64,000 nt of DNA from Pseudarthrobacter phenanthrenivorans Sphe3 (lineage in GTDB: Bacteria; Actinomycetota; Actinomycetes; Actinomycetales; Micrococcaceae), in the NCBI RefSeq assembly GCF_000189535.1, contig NC_015145.1, positions 3,658,001-3,722,000 of the forward strand. The letters run 5' to 3'. How positions within the stretch are numbered: the first letter of the stretch is position 1; every line of letters starts with the position of its first letter. Shown here piece after piece: positions 8,742 through 17,792 of this stretch. A program made the position numbers and the translations under genes. Below the pieces are notes generated by a model that was given only the letters and a program-made list of their open reading frames with translations, did no database searches and was not told the origin of the DNA.

Positions 8742-9886
8742 TTCCCGTCGCCGAACACTTGGTGCTGGTGCTCACCGATCAACGGAGGGTGGAGCCGGGT
8801 GCGTGCAGGGGTCCCATAGAACTTGACCGGAAAGCCCAGAGTCTTTACCTCGCCCTCAACTGGATGCGGAATGGTTTGAACCATGTTCCGGTCAATAACG
8901 TGCGGGTCATTCAAGACTTGGTCGTAATTCAGGATGGGACCGGCAGGAACGCCGCCCGCAAGCAGTCTTTCCACCCAGTAATCAGTTCCGTGATGGGCGA
9001 GAATTTCTTCGATGGTCTTCGCCAGCAAATCCCGGTTGTGCATGCGCTGGGGATTGGTGGCAAAGCGCTCATCGTCAGCCAACTCTGGATGCCCGAGACT
9101 CTCGCACAGAAATCCCCACAGCCGCTGGTTGTTGGCACCGATCGTCATCCAGCCGTCGCCGGTCTTGAAGGCCTGGTAGGGCGCGGACATCCTGTGGGCC
9201 GATCCTGTCCGGGCTGGAACTTCTCCGCTGGCCCAGTACTCGGTGGCTTCCCAGACCGACAGCGCCACAGCCGATTCGAAGAGGGATGCCTCGAGCTGCT
9301 GGCCTTCGCCTGTTTTTAGTTTGTGCACATAGGCTGCAAGAATGCCGTAGAGACAGAAGAGTCCGGATCCTAGGTCTGCCACCGGCACCCCTGCCTTCGC
9401 GGGGGCCTCTCCAGGCTGGCCTGTAACGCTCATGACTCCGGACATCCCTTGGGCGATCAGATCATAACCCGGACGGGCTGAGTAGGGGCCCGATTGGCCG
9501 AAGCCCGAGATGCTCGCGTAGATCAGACCCGGATTAATTTCCTTGAGGGTCTCGTAGTCAATGCCCAGCCGGGCAGCCACTCCTGGGCGGAAGTTTTCGA
9601 TGACAACATCGGCGTCCTTGACTAAGGTGCGGAAATCTTTCCGCCCGTCGTCGGAGCGGAGATCAAGAACTACGCTGCGTTTGTTTCGGTTCAGTGCGAA
9701 GAAAGCCGGCCCGTCCGTTCCCTTCCCTGACCTGCCCCAGGAGTGACGGGTCTGGTCACCACCTCCTGGTGGTTCCACCTTAATAACGTCCGCCCCAATA
9801 TCCGCCAGCAGCATCGTACAAAAGGGACCCGCCATGACCTGCGTGAGATCTATGACGCGCATGCCAGCAAGTGCTTGGCGTTCCAT
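8738..9886 (-). CDS. CaiB/BaiF (family III) CoA transferase
   Basis: Moves CoA from one acid to another. The N-terminus VIDLTQVMAGPFCTMLLADIG followed by VIKVEPPGGGD is diagnostic of family III transferases. The catalytic aspartate lies in PVADLGSG, near residue 165. At 382 residues it has normal length. It is separated from the ABC genes upstream by 185 bp that hold a strong hairpin, so it may also be transcribed from a second promoter or be down-tuned relative to the binding protein. It is coupled to the enoyl-CoA hydratase downstream by a 4-bp overlap. Confidence 0.9.
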   Translation of the reverse strand: MERQALAGMRVIDLTQVMAGPFCTMLLADIGADVIKVEPPGGGDQTRHSWGRSGKGTDGPAFFALNRNKRSVVLDLRSDDGRKDFRTLVKDADVVIENFRPGVAARLGIDYETLKEINPGLIYASISGFGQSGPYSARPGYDLIAQGMSGVMSVTGQPGEAPAKAGVPVADLGSGLFCLYGILAAYVHKLKTGEGQQLEASLFESAVALSVWEATEYWASGEVPARTGSAHRMSAPYQAFKTGDGWMTIGANNQRLWGFLCESLGHPELADDERFATNPQRMHNRDLLAKTIEEILAHHGTDYWVERLLAGGVPAGPILNYDQVLNDPHVIDRNMVQTIPHPVEGEVKTLGFPVKFYGTPARTRLHPPLIGEHQHQVFGDGK

Positions 9887-9913
9887 CGTTGCCTTTCCTT
9901 TTTCTGTTGTGCC

Positions 9914-9943
9914 GGGGCGGGGAGCTATGTTCCTCCCCGCCCC
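9914..9943. terminator. Strong GC hairpin between binding-protein and CoA-transferase genes
   Basis: Perfect 11-bp stem GGGGCGGGGAG (9914-9924) with CTCCCCGCCCC (9933-9943) and an 8-nt loop. On the minus strand it lies after the binding-protein gene and before the CoA transferase. No T-run follows on that strand. It may be a partial terminator or an mRNA-stabilising structure that keeps the binding protein more abundant than the downstream enzymes. Confidence 0.55.
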
Positions 9944-10071
9944 TTTAGTCGAACAACCCGATGGCTTTCGTCGATAAGGTCCTCGACTGATTGCCGATCG
10001 TTTTTCCGCCAGGTAACCCGCACCTCAGGATCGTCTAAAGGTGGGAGCGCTGGCTTCCCTTGGTTGGCCCC

Positions 10072-11385
10072 TCATCCAAGAAGGCCATTTGCCTCCTCCA
10101 TAAAGGCCTTCGCGGCCTCCTCAATGGAAACCTGCCCGAAGGCAGCCTGCTGGTAGTGGCGGTTGAGCATGTCCGTGAAAATGCTTGCGTAGCCTTTTAG
10201 ATAGACGGCGGGAGCGACTCCCTCGTCCACAATCTGCTGATAGAGCTTGAGTTCGGCTTGCTTTGCCGGCGAAGTTTTCGGATCCTGGATCAAAGCGGCG
10301 AGGTTCCTCGTCTGAGTGTTGGCACCATTGTCGGAGCCGTACGCCAGTGAAGCCTCGGGATCATTGACGAAGAAGTCAATGAAAGATGCCGCAGTCGCTA
10401 CGTTGTCGCAGTTTTTGGAAATAGCGAGCCCGGATGCCAGAAGTGCAGTGCCTCCACCGCTGGGCCCTTCCGGCAATGGGTAGGCAGCCAGCTTGTCACC
10501 GGGTTTTGCCTTGTCGATGGTCGCCTGCAGAGTGCCGAGTGCATTCGCGGGCCAGAAGATCGTGGACTGGTTTCCCTTTGCAAAGTCGCCTTGCTCAACG
10601 GCCTGAGACCTTGTCTCTGCTGCCTGTTCGGCTTTCAGGCTTGCTCCCGAGTTCTTGAGGTCTTCCGAGTACTTCCAGAAGTCGACGACGGTGGATTCGG
10701 AGAATCCAAGCTTCCCGTCCTTGAAGAGGTCTTCGCCGTGGCTCCGCACCCAAGCGCTGAACGTGTTGTCGATTCCGCCAAGCAGGGGCGCTTCAGCCTT
10801 GCCGGTTTTCTCGGAGATGGACTTCAGCCATTCCGACAAAAACGCCCAGTCGTAGCCCTTCTGCGGAAGTTCGACGCCGGCAGCCTGAGCCCGGGTTTCG
10901 TTGACAAGGACGGAACCAAAAGCCATGCCGTAGGGAATCATGTATAGCTTGCCGTCGGCGCCCCGCCCGCTGTCGATCACGCTCGCAGGAATATCAGTCA
11001 CGTTGATCGCGCCGCTCTCAACGAGGTCGTCAAGGGGTAGCAACGAGCCCCGGTCGGCATACTCCGCCATTGTCGTGTTTTGGACTTGCGGAATGCAAGG
11101 CAGGTTTTTTCCCGCTGCTTGCACGCTGATCTTTTGCCAGTAACCGCCGTAATCGGAAGTTGTGCCCTCGACCGTGACCTCGGGGTGGGCTTTCTTGTAG
11201 AGGTCGATGACTGCCTGGGTGCGGTCATTACGCGCAGGACCGCCCCACCAAGAGTATTGGATAGTCCCTTCGACGGGACCGTCAGCAGCGGGTGCGGGTG
11301 CACTGCCGCCGCCCCCTCCGCAAGCGCTCAGAGCCATAGTCACGACCGCAGCTGCTGCCACCATCGCCAGCCGTTGATTCTTCAA
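10072..11385 (-). CDS. ABC importer substrate-binding lipoprotein (family 1)
   Basis: Extracellular solute-binding protein of the carbohydrate CUT1 type, 437 residues. The lipoprotein signal peptide is seen at the N-terminus: MKNQR, a hydrophobic run, then the lipobox LSAC with the cysteine near residue 22, followed by a glycine/alanine linker. A good ribosome site AAAGGAGAAA precedes the ATG. It forms the importer with the two permease genes just upstream in the operon. No ATPase gene is present, so a shared MsiK-type ATPase elsewhere is expected. The ligand is likely a sugar, sugar acid or glycoside; sequence alone does not name it. Confidence 0.9.
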   Translation of the reverse strand: MKNQRLAMVAAAAVVTMALSACGGGGGSAPAPAADGPVEGTIQYSWWGGPARNDRTQAVIDLYKKAHPEVTVEGTTSDYGGYWQKISVQAAGKNLPCIPQVQNTTMAEYADRGSLLPLDDLVESGAINVTDIPASVIDSGRGADGKLYMIPYGMAFGSVLVNETRAQAAGVELPQKGYDWAFLSEWLKSISEKTGKAEAPLLGGIDNTFSAWVRSHGEDLFKDGKLGFSESTVVDFWKYSEDLKNSGASLKAEQAAETRSQAVEQGDFAKGNQSTIFWPANALGTLQATIDKAKPGDKLAAYPLPEGPSGGGTALLASGLAISKNCDNVATAASFIDFFVNDPEASLAYGSDNGANTQTRNLAALIQDPKTSPAKQAELKLYQQIVDEGVAPAVYLKGYASIFTDMLNRHYQQAAFGQVSIEEAAKAFMEEANGLLG

Positions 11386-11412
11386 AGTGTTTCTCCTTTA
11401 GTGACGGATGAG

Positions 11413-12306
11413 TTATTTGATGCCGGTTGTTGCGATTCCCTGGGTCAGCAAGCGCTGCGCAGAGAGGTAGAACCCGACCAAGGGCGTGATCGAAAGCGTG
11501 GCCATAGCGAACAATGCCCCAACCGAGGACTGGCCGGTTGAATCGATAAACATTACGAGCACTTGGGGGACGGTGTAATTCTCAGGGTCGCTGAGGTAGA
11601 GAGTTGGTCCCAAGAAGTCGTTCCAAGTGTTGATGAAGGTGAACATCGCAGTCGTGGCGAGTGCGGGTCCCAGCAGGGGCAGCGTGACGCGCCAGAAGAT
11701 GCCCCAGTCACCACAGCCGTCCAGCCGGGCGGCCTCGTCCATATCTTTGGGCAGGCCACGGATGAACTGAACCAGCAGGAAGATGAAGAACGCATCGACT
11801 GCCAGGAACTTTGGAACGATGAGCGGCAGGTAAGTGTTCAGCCAGCCCAATTCATTGAAGAGGATGTATTGCGGAACAAGCGTGACCTGGTAAGGCAGCA
11901 GCAGCGTAGCCATGAGTATTGCGAAGAGGACCTTTTTGAACGGGAACTCAAGGCGGGCAAAAGCGTAGCCGGTCAGGGAACAGGCGAACAGATTGCCCAG
12001 GACGCACAGGATCGCGATAGTGAAGGAGTTGAAAAAGAACCTGCCGAAATTAAGTGACGAACTTGGTGTTAACCCGGCGATGTAGTTCTCGAGGGTAAAT
12101 GTTCCTACGAAGGGCAGGTTCCCTCCGATCTCAGAATTAGGACGAAACGAGGAATCAACCATCCAGATGACGGGGTAGAGCATGATCACCAGAAGACCGA
12201 TGGTGACGGCATGACGAGCCCAGGCTGCAAGGAGACGGTTTTTGGTGGGCCGCGTCGGAATAATGCTGAACGAGCGCCGCGGTGCCTTTTCGAGTGTTGC
12301 GGTCAT
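11413..12306 (-). CDS. Carbohydrate ABC importer permease (MalG type)
   Basis: Inner-membrane permease, 297 residues, six predicted hydrophobic segments. The EAA loop that contacts the ATPase is visible as MDEAARLDGCGDWGIFWRVTLPLLGPAL. The N-terminus is basic and cytosolic. It starts inside the stop region of the MalF-type gene (4-bp overlap at 12303-12306) and is followed after 27 bp by the binding protein. Confidence 0.92.
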   Translation of the reverse strand: MTATLEKAPRRSFSIIPTRPTKNRLLAAWARHAVTIGLLVIMLYPVIWMVDSSFRPNSEIGGNLPFVGTFTLENYIAGLTPSSSLNFGRFFFNSFTIAILCVLGNLFACSLTGYAFARLEFPFKKVLFAILMATLLLPYQVTLVPQYILFNELGWLNTYLPLIVPKFLAVDAFFIFLLVQFIRGLPKDMDEAARLDGCGDWGIFWRVTLPLLGPALATTAMFTFINTWNDFLGPTLYLSDPENYTVPQVLVMFIDSTGQSSVGALFAMATLSITPLVGFYLSAQRLLTQGIATTGIK

Positions 12307-13286
12307 GATTCCTCCCCGTAATAGACCCAGAAGCGGGAACTCCAGAAGATGAAGCCAGCAATGAGTCCGAGTACCGCCAGCAGGGCCCAGGCCAAGGCGG
12401 ATGCGTACCCCATCTGGAAGTCAACGAAGCCGCGCTGATAGAGATAGACGGTGTACAGCAGCAGTGAATCTGCAGGCTGCCCCGTTCCTCCGCTGATAAC
12501 GAATGCCGGGGTGAATGACTGGAAAGAATGCACTATGGTCAGCAAACCGTTGAAGAAGATGACCGGTGTCAGCATGGGGAAGGTGATGCTCCAGAACCGC
12601 TGCCAGGCATTGGCGCCGTCGACTCTAGCCGCTTCGTAGTAGGACTGCGGAATCTGGCGCAAGCCAGCTAGGAATATCACCATGGTGCTGCCAAAGGTCC
12701 AGGTGGCCAGAACGACCACCGTGCCTAACGCTGTACTCGGGTCACCGACCCAACTGCCATGGTCAATGCCAATGACTTTGAGAACGTCGTTGACGAGGCC
12801 TTCTCTGCCAAAAATTTCCAGCCACAGGACGGCGATGGCGACGCTGCCACCCAGTAGCGAGGGGATGTAGAACAAGGAGCGGTAGACGCTAAGGAATCTG
12901 ATTCCGTGGTTCAGGAAGACCGCGAGGAGCAGCGAAAAAATCAGGATCGCCGGGACGCTCACTACTGAATAAAGCAGCGTGGCCTGGACTGAGTGCAGGA
13001 AACGCGTGTCATCCGTGAACATCCGCTCGTAGTTCTTGGTTCCGATCCAATCGGGCGTTCCGATCAGTTCAAAGCGGGTGAAAGATAGGTACAGCGAAGC
13101 CAGCATGGGTCCCAGGACGATGAGTATCAGTCCCAAGAACCATGGCGTGAGGAAGCGATAGGCAGAAAAGGCCTGTTTCCTTTTTCTGCGGCGGAGCGCC
13201 TTCGCGCGGTCTGGAATTGTCGGATCGGTCTTGGAGGCTTCGTTGACAGCCATCACACCAGTCGGCACCTTTGTTTCATGTGACAC
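12303..13286 (-). CDS. Carbohydrate ABC importer permease (MalF type)
   Basis: Partner permease of the CUT1 importer, about 327 residues, with six hydrophobic segments after a basic N-terminus (RRRKRKQ). The EAA loop reads YYEAARVDGANAWQRFWSITFPML. The start is taken as GTG 13286 (VSHETKVPTG), 4 bp after the stop of the upstream dehydrogenase; an ATG at 13253 is an alternative. The longer frame upstream would lie inside the neighbour and is not used. Confidence 0.88.
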   Translation of the reverse strand: MSHETKVPTGVMAVNEASKTDPTIPDRAKALRRRKRKQAFSAYRFLTPWFLGLILIVLGPMLASLYLSFTRFELIGTPDWIGTKNYERMFTDDTRFLHSVQATLLYSVVSVPAILIFSLLLAVFLNHGIRFLSVYRSLFYIPSLLGGSVAIAVLWLEIFGREGLVNDVLKVIGIDHGSWVGDPSTALGTVVVLATWTFGSTMVIFLAGLRQIPQSYYEAARVDGANAWQRFWSITFPMLTPVIFFNGLLTIVHSFQSFTPAFVISGGTGQPADSLLLYTVYLYQRGFVDFQMGYASALAWALLAVLGLIAGFIFWSSRFWVYYGEES

Positions 13287-13290
13287 GCGC

Positions 13291-14136
13291 CTACTTTCCC
13301 TTCGCTTCGGGGGAAGAATGCTGCTCGACGGCGTCCGGTAAGACCTGCGACAGGACGCCGGCAAGGGGGACCCGCAGTTCAGCGGCTCGAGCGCTTGCAA
13401 CCACATCCCATAGGTCTTTGCTCCAAGGCCGATTCTTCAAAGGGACCCCGGTTGCGTTGTAAGTACGGACGAGATCGTCAAAAAATCCCCAGTTCTGGCC
13501 GACCCACGAGCTTCCTGTGCCGTAGCCCAGAACCTGAAGCACGGTCTTTTCTTCGGCACCATAATGTTCCGCCAAGGAAAGACCCTCATGCAGGGCAGCC
13601 AGGGCTGCGAGCATTGCAAGCTGGTTCGCCAGCTTGGTCGCTGCTCCAGCTCCGCTCGGACCCAGGTGCACGGCGTTGGAAGCCAGAGCGTCAAGCACCT
13701 TACCGGCCGTTGTCATCACCTGTGGGTCGCCGCCGAGCATCACTGCAAGGTCACCCTGTCTGGCACGGGCGGCGCCGCCGCTTACCGGTGCATCGCTCAC
13801 CGTTACGCCACGACGCGCCCCCTGCTCCGCCAACCGCCTAGCCGTTTCCGGCAGGATTGTGCTGTGGATCAGCACCACTGATCCTTCGGCCAGACCGTCC
13901 AGGAGACCGTTCGCCAGAAGAATCTCTTCCACAGCGCTGTCATCTGGAACTGCAAGACCGACGACGTCGCAGTCGTACAGATCTGCTGCCGCTTCCGCCA
14001 CCTCTGCGCCGGAGGATGCCAATGCGGCGCTTTTCGCCCCATCGGTGTCCAGCGCGATAACACTAAAGCCCTGTTCGATCAGGCGCTGGGCCATGGGCAT
14101 TCCTATATCGCCTAAACCCACAAATCCGACTCGCAT
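13291..14136 (-). CDS. NAD(P)-dependent 3-hydroxyisobutyrate/tartronate-semialdehyde-type reductase
   Basis: Beta-hydroxyacid dehydrogenase, 281 residues. The N-terminal Rossmann turn is GFVGLGDIGMPMA. The substrate-binding motif is SDAPVSGGAARARQG. The catalytic lysine lies in GAGAATKLANQL. The start is ATG 14136, with AAAGGAG 6 nt upstream; the longer frame before it has no such site. In an operon with an RraA-like aldolase and an aldehyde dehydrogenase it may reduce or oxidise a short semialdehyde or hydroxy acid released by the aldolase. The exact substrate is not determined. Confidence 0.88.
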   Translation of the reverse strand: MRVGFVGLGDIGMPMAQRLIEQGFSVIALDTDGAKSAALASSGAEVAEAAADLYDCDVVGLAVPDDSAVEEILLANGLLDGLAEGSVVLIHSTILPETARRLAEQGARRGVTVSDAPVSGGAARARQGDLAVMLGGDPQVMTTAGKVLDALASNAVHLGPSGAGAATKLANQLAMLAALAALHEGLSLAEHYGAEEKTVLQVLGYGTGSSWVGQNWGFFDDLVRTYNATGVPLKNRPWSKDLWDVVASARAAELRVPLAGVLSQVLPDAVEQHSSPEAKGK

Positions 14137-14184
14137 AAGTTCTCCTTTAAACCGTGCAGAGTTGGCCAAAGCGGCAGACATCCA

Positions 14185-14874
14185 CTACTTGGTGGTGTGA
14201 TCCAGAGCCCAGCCCAGTTGTTCGTACATCTTCCGGCGGCCCGCCTTGTCGTTTTCGAGCTCCTGGCGGCCGTATTTGGCGACTTCCTCCGCGTGTTCCT
14301 GCGGGACGACGATCACACCATCACCGTCACCGACCACGATGTCCCCTGGGTTGACGCGCACGCCGCCGACACTGATGGGCACGTTGTGCGAGTCGTACTC
14401 CATTCGGCCTTGCGTCATGGTCTGGTTGACGTACTGCGCGAAGACTGGAACGTTCTGCAGGCGGACTTCGTCCGTGTCACGGCAACCGCCGGCAGTCACG
14501 ATTCCCTGAGCGCCCTTGGTGTACCAGAACAATGAGTTCCAGGACCCTATTTGGCCCACTCCCAAGTCAGGGCTGTCGAGAACGACGACGTCGCCCGGCT
14601 TGATCTCCTCTGCAAAAGGCTCGATGTGGACTTCCTTGTACCAGTAATTTCGTGCCCACTCGGTGTACTCGTCCGGCGACAGCGGGGGTGCTTGTTTGTG
14701 GCTGGGCATCGAATGAACGGTCAGTGCCGGTCCTGCCAGTCTTGCTCCCTCAAAGAGGGGACGGATATCGCGGGAGACAGTTCCCTTGCTAAAGAGGCCA
14801 ATCCAATCCATACCGTCCCGCACATCGGACACTCGCAGGCCCTCAAACAGCTTCTCAATTTCCTTGTATTCCAC
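14185..14874 (-). CDS. RraA-like aldolase/decarboxylase
   Basis: 229-residue protein of the RraA/HMG-aldolase fold. Known relatives split 4-hydroxy-4-methyl-2-oxoglutarate or decarboxylate oxaloacetate; others only bind RNase E. The conserved GGCRDTDEV loop (the family's GG-x-RD) and GDVVVLDS and GDIVVGDGDGV segments are present. Start GTG 14874 with AAGGAAAGG upstream. Being inside a catabolic operon it is much more likely an aldolase or lyase than an RNase inhibitor. The extended N-terminus (KLFEGLRVSDVRDGMDWIGL) is typical of the metabolic subgroup. Confidence 0.85.
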   Translation of the reverse strand: MEYKEIEKLFEGLRVSDVRDGMDWIGLFSKGTVSRDIRPLFEGARLAGPALTVHSMPSHKQAPPLSPDEYTEWARNYWYKEVHIEPFAEEIKPGDVVVLDSPDLGVGQIGSWNSLFWYTKGAQGIVTAGGCRDTDEVRLQNVPVFAQYVNQTMTQGRMEYDSHNVPISVGGVRVNPGDIVVGDGDGVIVVPQEHAEEVAKYGRQELENDKAGRRKMYEQLGWALDHTTK

Positions 14875-14929
14875 GGTGTTGCCTTTCCTTATTTGTTGGT
14901 TTGTTAGTGGGTTCTGAGAAAACAGGTTC

Positions 14930-16378
14930 TTACCAGTTCGTCGCGACGTACTTGGCCTCGACGTATTCCAGAAGGCCCTCTCGGGAGCCTTCCCGGCCCA
15001 GTCCGCTCTGCTTGATGCCGCCGAATGGTGCCGATGGGTCTGAAACCAGCCCACGATTGAGAGCAATCATCCCGGCCTCCAACTCCCCACACATCCGCAG
15101 GCCACGCTCAAGATTCCCCGTGTAGAGGTAGGAAACGAGCCCGTATTGTGTTGCGTTTGCAGCAACAACTGCTTCGGCATCCGTATCGAAGGCGACGATT
15201 GAGACCACCGGGCCGAACACTTCCTCCTTCAAGATGTCCGCGTTCTCCGGCACGTTTACCAGGAGGGTAGGGGGGTAAAAGTGTCCCTTCCTGTCAAGCG
15301 GCGCCCCGCCCAGCACGCACTCGGCGCCGTGTGTGATCGCGTCCACTACCAGCCCATGGACTTTGGTGACGGCCTCGCTGTTAATCAGGGGCCCGCACTG
15401 GGTATCTTCCAAAAACCCGTCAGCAACCTGTACATCCCTGAGCCGGCTGACGAAGCTCTCTACAAACCTGTCGTGCAGGGAGCGATGCACGTAGAAGCGG
15501 TTGGCCGCTGTACATGCCTGGCCTCCGTTACGCATCTTGGCGATCATCGCTCCATCGACGGCTTCCTCCAGGTCCGCATCATCCAGAACGATGAACGGTG
15601 CGTTGCCGCCTAATTCCATCGCTGTCTTGAGTACTTTTCCTGACGCCCGCGCCAGGAGCATGCGGCCTACTTCTGTGGACCCCGTGAAGGAAAGCAGACG
15701 TACGTCATCATCCTCAAGCAGGGAGTTGACCACTGTTCCGGCATTGCTCGTCGGAAGGACGTTCAACACGCCCGGTGGAAGGCCTGCTTCGAGGAGGATT
15801 TCCGCGATTTTCAGGGCAGTCAGCGGCGTCTCCGCGGCCGGCTTCAAAATTGCTGTGCAGCCGGCAGCCAATGCAGGACCAATTTTTCTGGTGGCCATTG
15901 CCGCTGGAAAATTCCAGGGCGTTACGAGTACGCAGATACCGACGGGTTCGTAGCTTACGAGAACCCGGTTAGTGCCAGTGGGGTTTTCGAATAGCTCCCC
16001 TCGCAGGCGTACAGCCTCTTCGGCGTACCAACGGAAGTATTCGGCAGCGTAGCAAACCTCTGCCCGGGCATCCTTGAGGCTCTTGCCGTTTTCGAGCGAG
16101 ATGAGTCCGGCCAACTCTTCGCGGCGCTCGATTATCCGATGAAAAGCGCTCAGCAGGATGTCGCTCCTAATCCGAGCCGGCGTGGTGCTCCACGCTGCTG
16201 CAGCAGCCTTGGCGGCTACGAGTGCCTCTACAGCGTCAGTCTCTGAAGCGTCCGCAACCTCTGCCAAGACTTCCTCATTGGACGGGTTGTAGACCGCAAA
16301 CGTGTTTCCATCCGTGCTGTCCACCCATTCAGAACCTATAAGCAGTCTCGCTGGAGGGGCGTCAATTGAGGTTGTCAT
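14930..16378 (-). CDS. Aldehyde dehydrogenase (succinate-semialdehyde dehydrogenase-like)
   Basis: NAD(P)-dependent aldehyde dehydrogenase, 482 residues, full length. Visible motifs: VTPWNFPAAM, cofactor loop FTGSTEVGR, catalytic glutamate in ELGGNAPF, catalytic cysteine in GGQACTAANRF, and EVFGPVVSI. The pattern is closest to GabD-type semialdehyde dehydrogenases. It overlaps the upstream alcohol dehydrogenase gene by 4 bp, so alcohol-to-aldehyde-to-acid oxidation is likely a coupled unit in this pathway. Confidence 0.92.
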   Translation of the reverse strand: MTTSIDAPPARLLIGSEWVDSTDGNTFAVYNPSNEEVLAEVADASETDAVEALVAAKAAAAAWSTTPARIRSDILLSAFHRIIERREELAGLISLENGKSLKDARAEVCYAAEYFRWYAEEAVRLRGELFENPTGTNRVLVSYEPVGICVLVTPWNFPAAMATRKIGPALAAGCTAILKPAAETPLTALKIAEILLEAGLPPGVLNVLPTSNAGTVVNSLLEDDDVRLLSFTGSTEVGRMLLARASGKVLKTAMELGGNAPFIVLDDADLEEAVDGAMIAKMRNGGQACTAANRFYVHRSLHDRFVESFVSRLRDVQVADGFLEDTQCGPLINSEAVTKVHGLVVDAITHGAECVLGGAPLDRKGHFYPPTLLVNVPENADILKEEVFGPVVSIVAFDTDAEAVVAANATQYGLVSYLYTGNLERGLRMCGELEAGMIALNRGLVSDPSAPFGGIKQSGLGREGSREGLLEYVEAKYVATNW

Positions 16379-17691
16379 AGCTCTCTTCCTGTTATTCCTG
16401 ACGCCAAGCTGGCGCTTCCGTCCACTGGTCCACTCATGGCTGCCTGCAGAATGCCCCGCACCCCCATCACCGTCAGAGTCTCCGGATTGTTTTGTACAAG
16501 GCGAGTAGCTTTCATCGACTGTTCTGCGACCCAGTCCAGTCGCTCCTCGGGAACGCCGAGGTCCGCCAGGTTGGAAGGGATTCCGATCCCTGCGAGGAAT
16601 CGCGCCACGGCGTCCGGAGCTTTCGCTGCCAGTTCCGTTTCGGTGACGGCCTCCACACCGAAAATGCGGCTGATGGCCGCCATCTCGGGAACCCGCTGTT
16701 TGAGGTTGAACTCCATGACGAAGGGAAGGATTGCCCCCACTCCTACGCCGTGGGGGGTATGCGTCAGCGCCCCAAGTGGATACTGGATGGCATGTGCTGC
16801 AGCTGTACCGGCTGTTCCGAAGGCCAACCCAGCCATTAGCGATCCGAGCATCACCCGAGAACGGGCAGGAATATTAGAGGGTTCGATACAGGCGGTCTGA
16901 AGCCCAGCCACGATATGCCTAAGACCCGTTAGGGCAAAAGCATCGGTGATCTCCCCCCGCCCTACGAATACACGAGACGCACTTAGGCTAGGGTCACTCG
17001 ACCTGCGAACCGCGGTGTAGGCCTCGATGCAGTGGGACAGCGCATCAGTGCCTGAGCTAGCAGTGACGGCGGGAGGACAACTAAGGGTTAGTATGGGGTC
17101 GCAAATAGCCACATCCGGGATCAGATAGGGACTCGAAATTCCGATCTTGCTCGTTCGCCGCGGGTCCGTAACAACCGCGACTGGCGTCACTTCCGATCCA
17201 GTTCCTGACGTTGTAGGGACGGCTATGATAGGAACTACCGGTCCCGGAACACGAAACTCACCGTAGTAGTCTTCAAGCTCTCCTCCATGGGAGAGGAGCA
17301 GCGCCGTGACTTTTGCCAGATCGATGCAGCTGCCTCCGCCTATGGCAATGACAACGTCCGCACCGCACTGCCTGGCGGCAGCAACGGCCGCGGCAACACC
17401 GTCAACAGGTAGGTCTGGAACAACTTCTGTGAAGGTAACCACCGAGAGCCCGGCTTCCCTGAGGCCTTCGATTAGCTCTTTAAAATGGCTGCCGTCAGCT
17501 AAGAAGGGATCCGCACAGACAAACGCCCTCGAGCCGTACCGTCTAGCAACCCGCCCCAGCGCGCCTCGCTGCCCGGTGCCAAAAAGAATCTCCGACGGCG
17601 AACGGAGCATCGCGACAAGCCTACTGTCCGGTTCCTCAACTACGTTTTCTTCGGTAAGTCCGGCAGCCTGCGTTGGCACTTCAACCTCCAT
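16375..17691 (-). CDS. Iron-containing alcohol dehydrogenase
   Basis: Group III, metal-dependent alcohol dehydrogenase, about 438 residues. Motifs: GGGSCIDLAK for the nucleotide, TTSGTGSEVTPVAVV, and metal ligands in DALSHCIEAYTA and AAAHAIQYPLG...THTPHG. Start is given at ATG 17691; a TTG at 17706 adds five residues. Neither has a clear Shine-Dalgarno site, so the transcript may be almost leaderless. It is the promoter-proximal gene of the catabolic operon, divergent from the GntR regulator. Substrate could be a hydroxy acid or diol. Confidence 0.88.
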   Translation of the reverse strand: MEVEVPTQAAGLTEENVVEEPDSRLVAMLRSPSEILFGTGQRGALGRVARRYGSRAFVCADPFLADGSHFKELIEGLREAGLSVVTFTEVVPDLPVDGVAAAVAAARQCGADVVIAIGGGSCIDLAKVTALLLSHGGELEDYYGEFRVPGPVVPIIAVPTTSGTGSEVTPVAVVTDPRRTSKIGISSPYLIPDVAICDPILTLSCPPAVTASSGTDALSHCIEAYTAVRRSSDPSLSASRVFVGRGEITDAFALTGLRHIVAGLQTACIEPSNIPARSRVMLGSLMAGLAFGTAGTAAAHAIQYPLGALTHTPHGVGVGAILPFVMEFNLKQRVPEMAAISRIFGVEAVTETELAAKAPDAVARFLAGIGIPSNLADLGVPEERLDWVAEQSMKATRLVQNNPETLTVMGVRGILQAAMSGPVDGSASLASGITGREL

Positions 17692-17756
17692 TGGTCGTAG
17701 AATCAAATACGATCTGATCTGAAGCCTACGAGTATGATGAGAAGTGTGTCAACGAT

Positions 17757-17770
17757 TTTCGTGAACGAAA
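17757..17770. promoter_or_regulatory. Inverted repeat in the divergent promoter region, candidate GntR operator
   Basis: TTTCGT-GA-ACGAAA, perfect 6-bp half sites. It sits in the 101-bp gap between the alcohol dehydrogenase and the GntR gene, 23 bp before the regulator's ATG. FadR/GntR proteins usually bind short palindromes next to their own gene, so this is the natural candidate. Confidence 0.45.
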
Positions 17771-17792
17771 GAATTTCGAACTTAGGAGTGGG

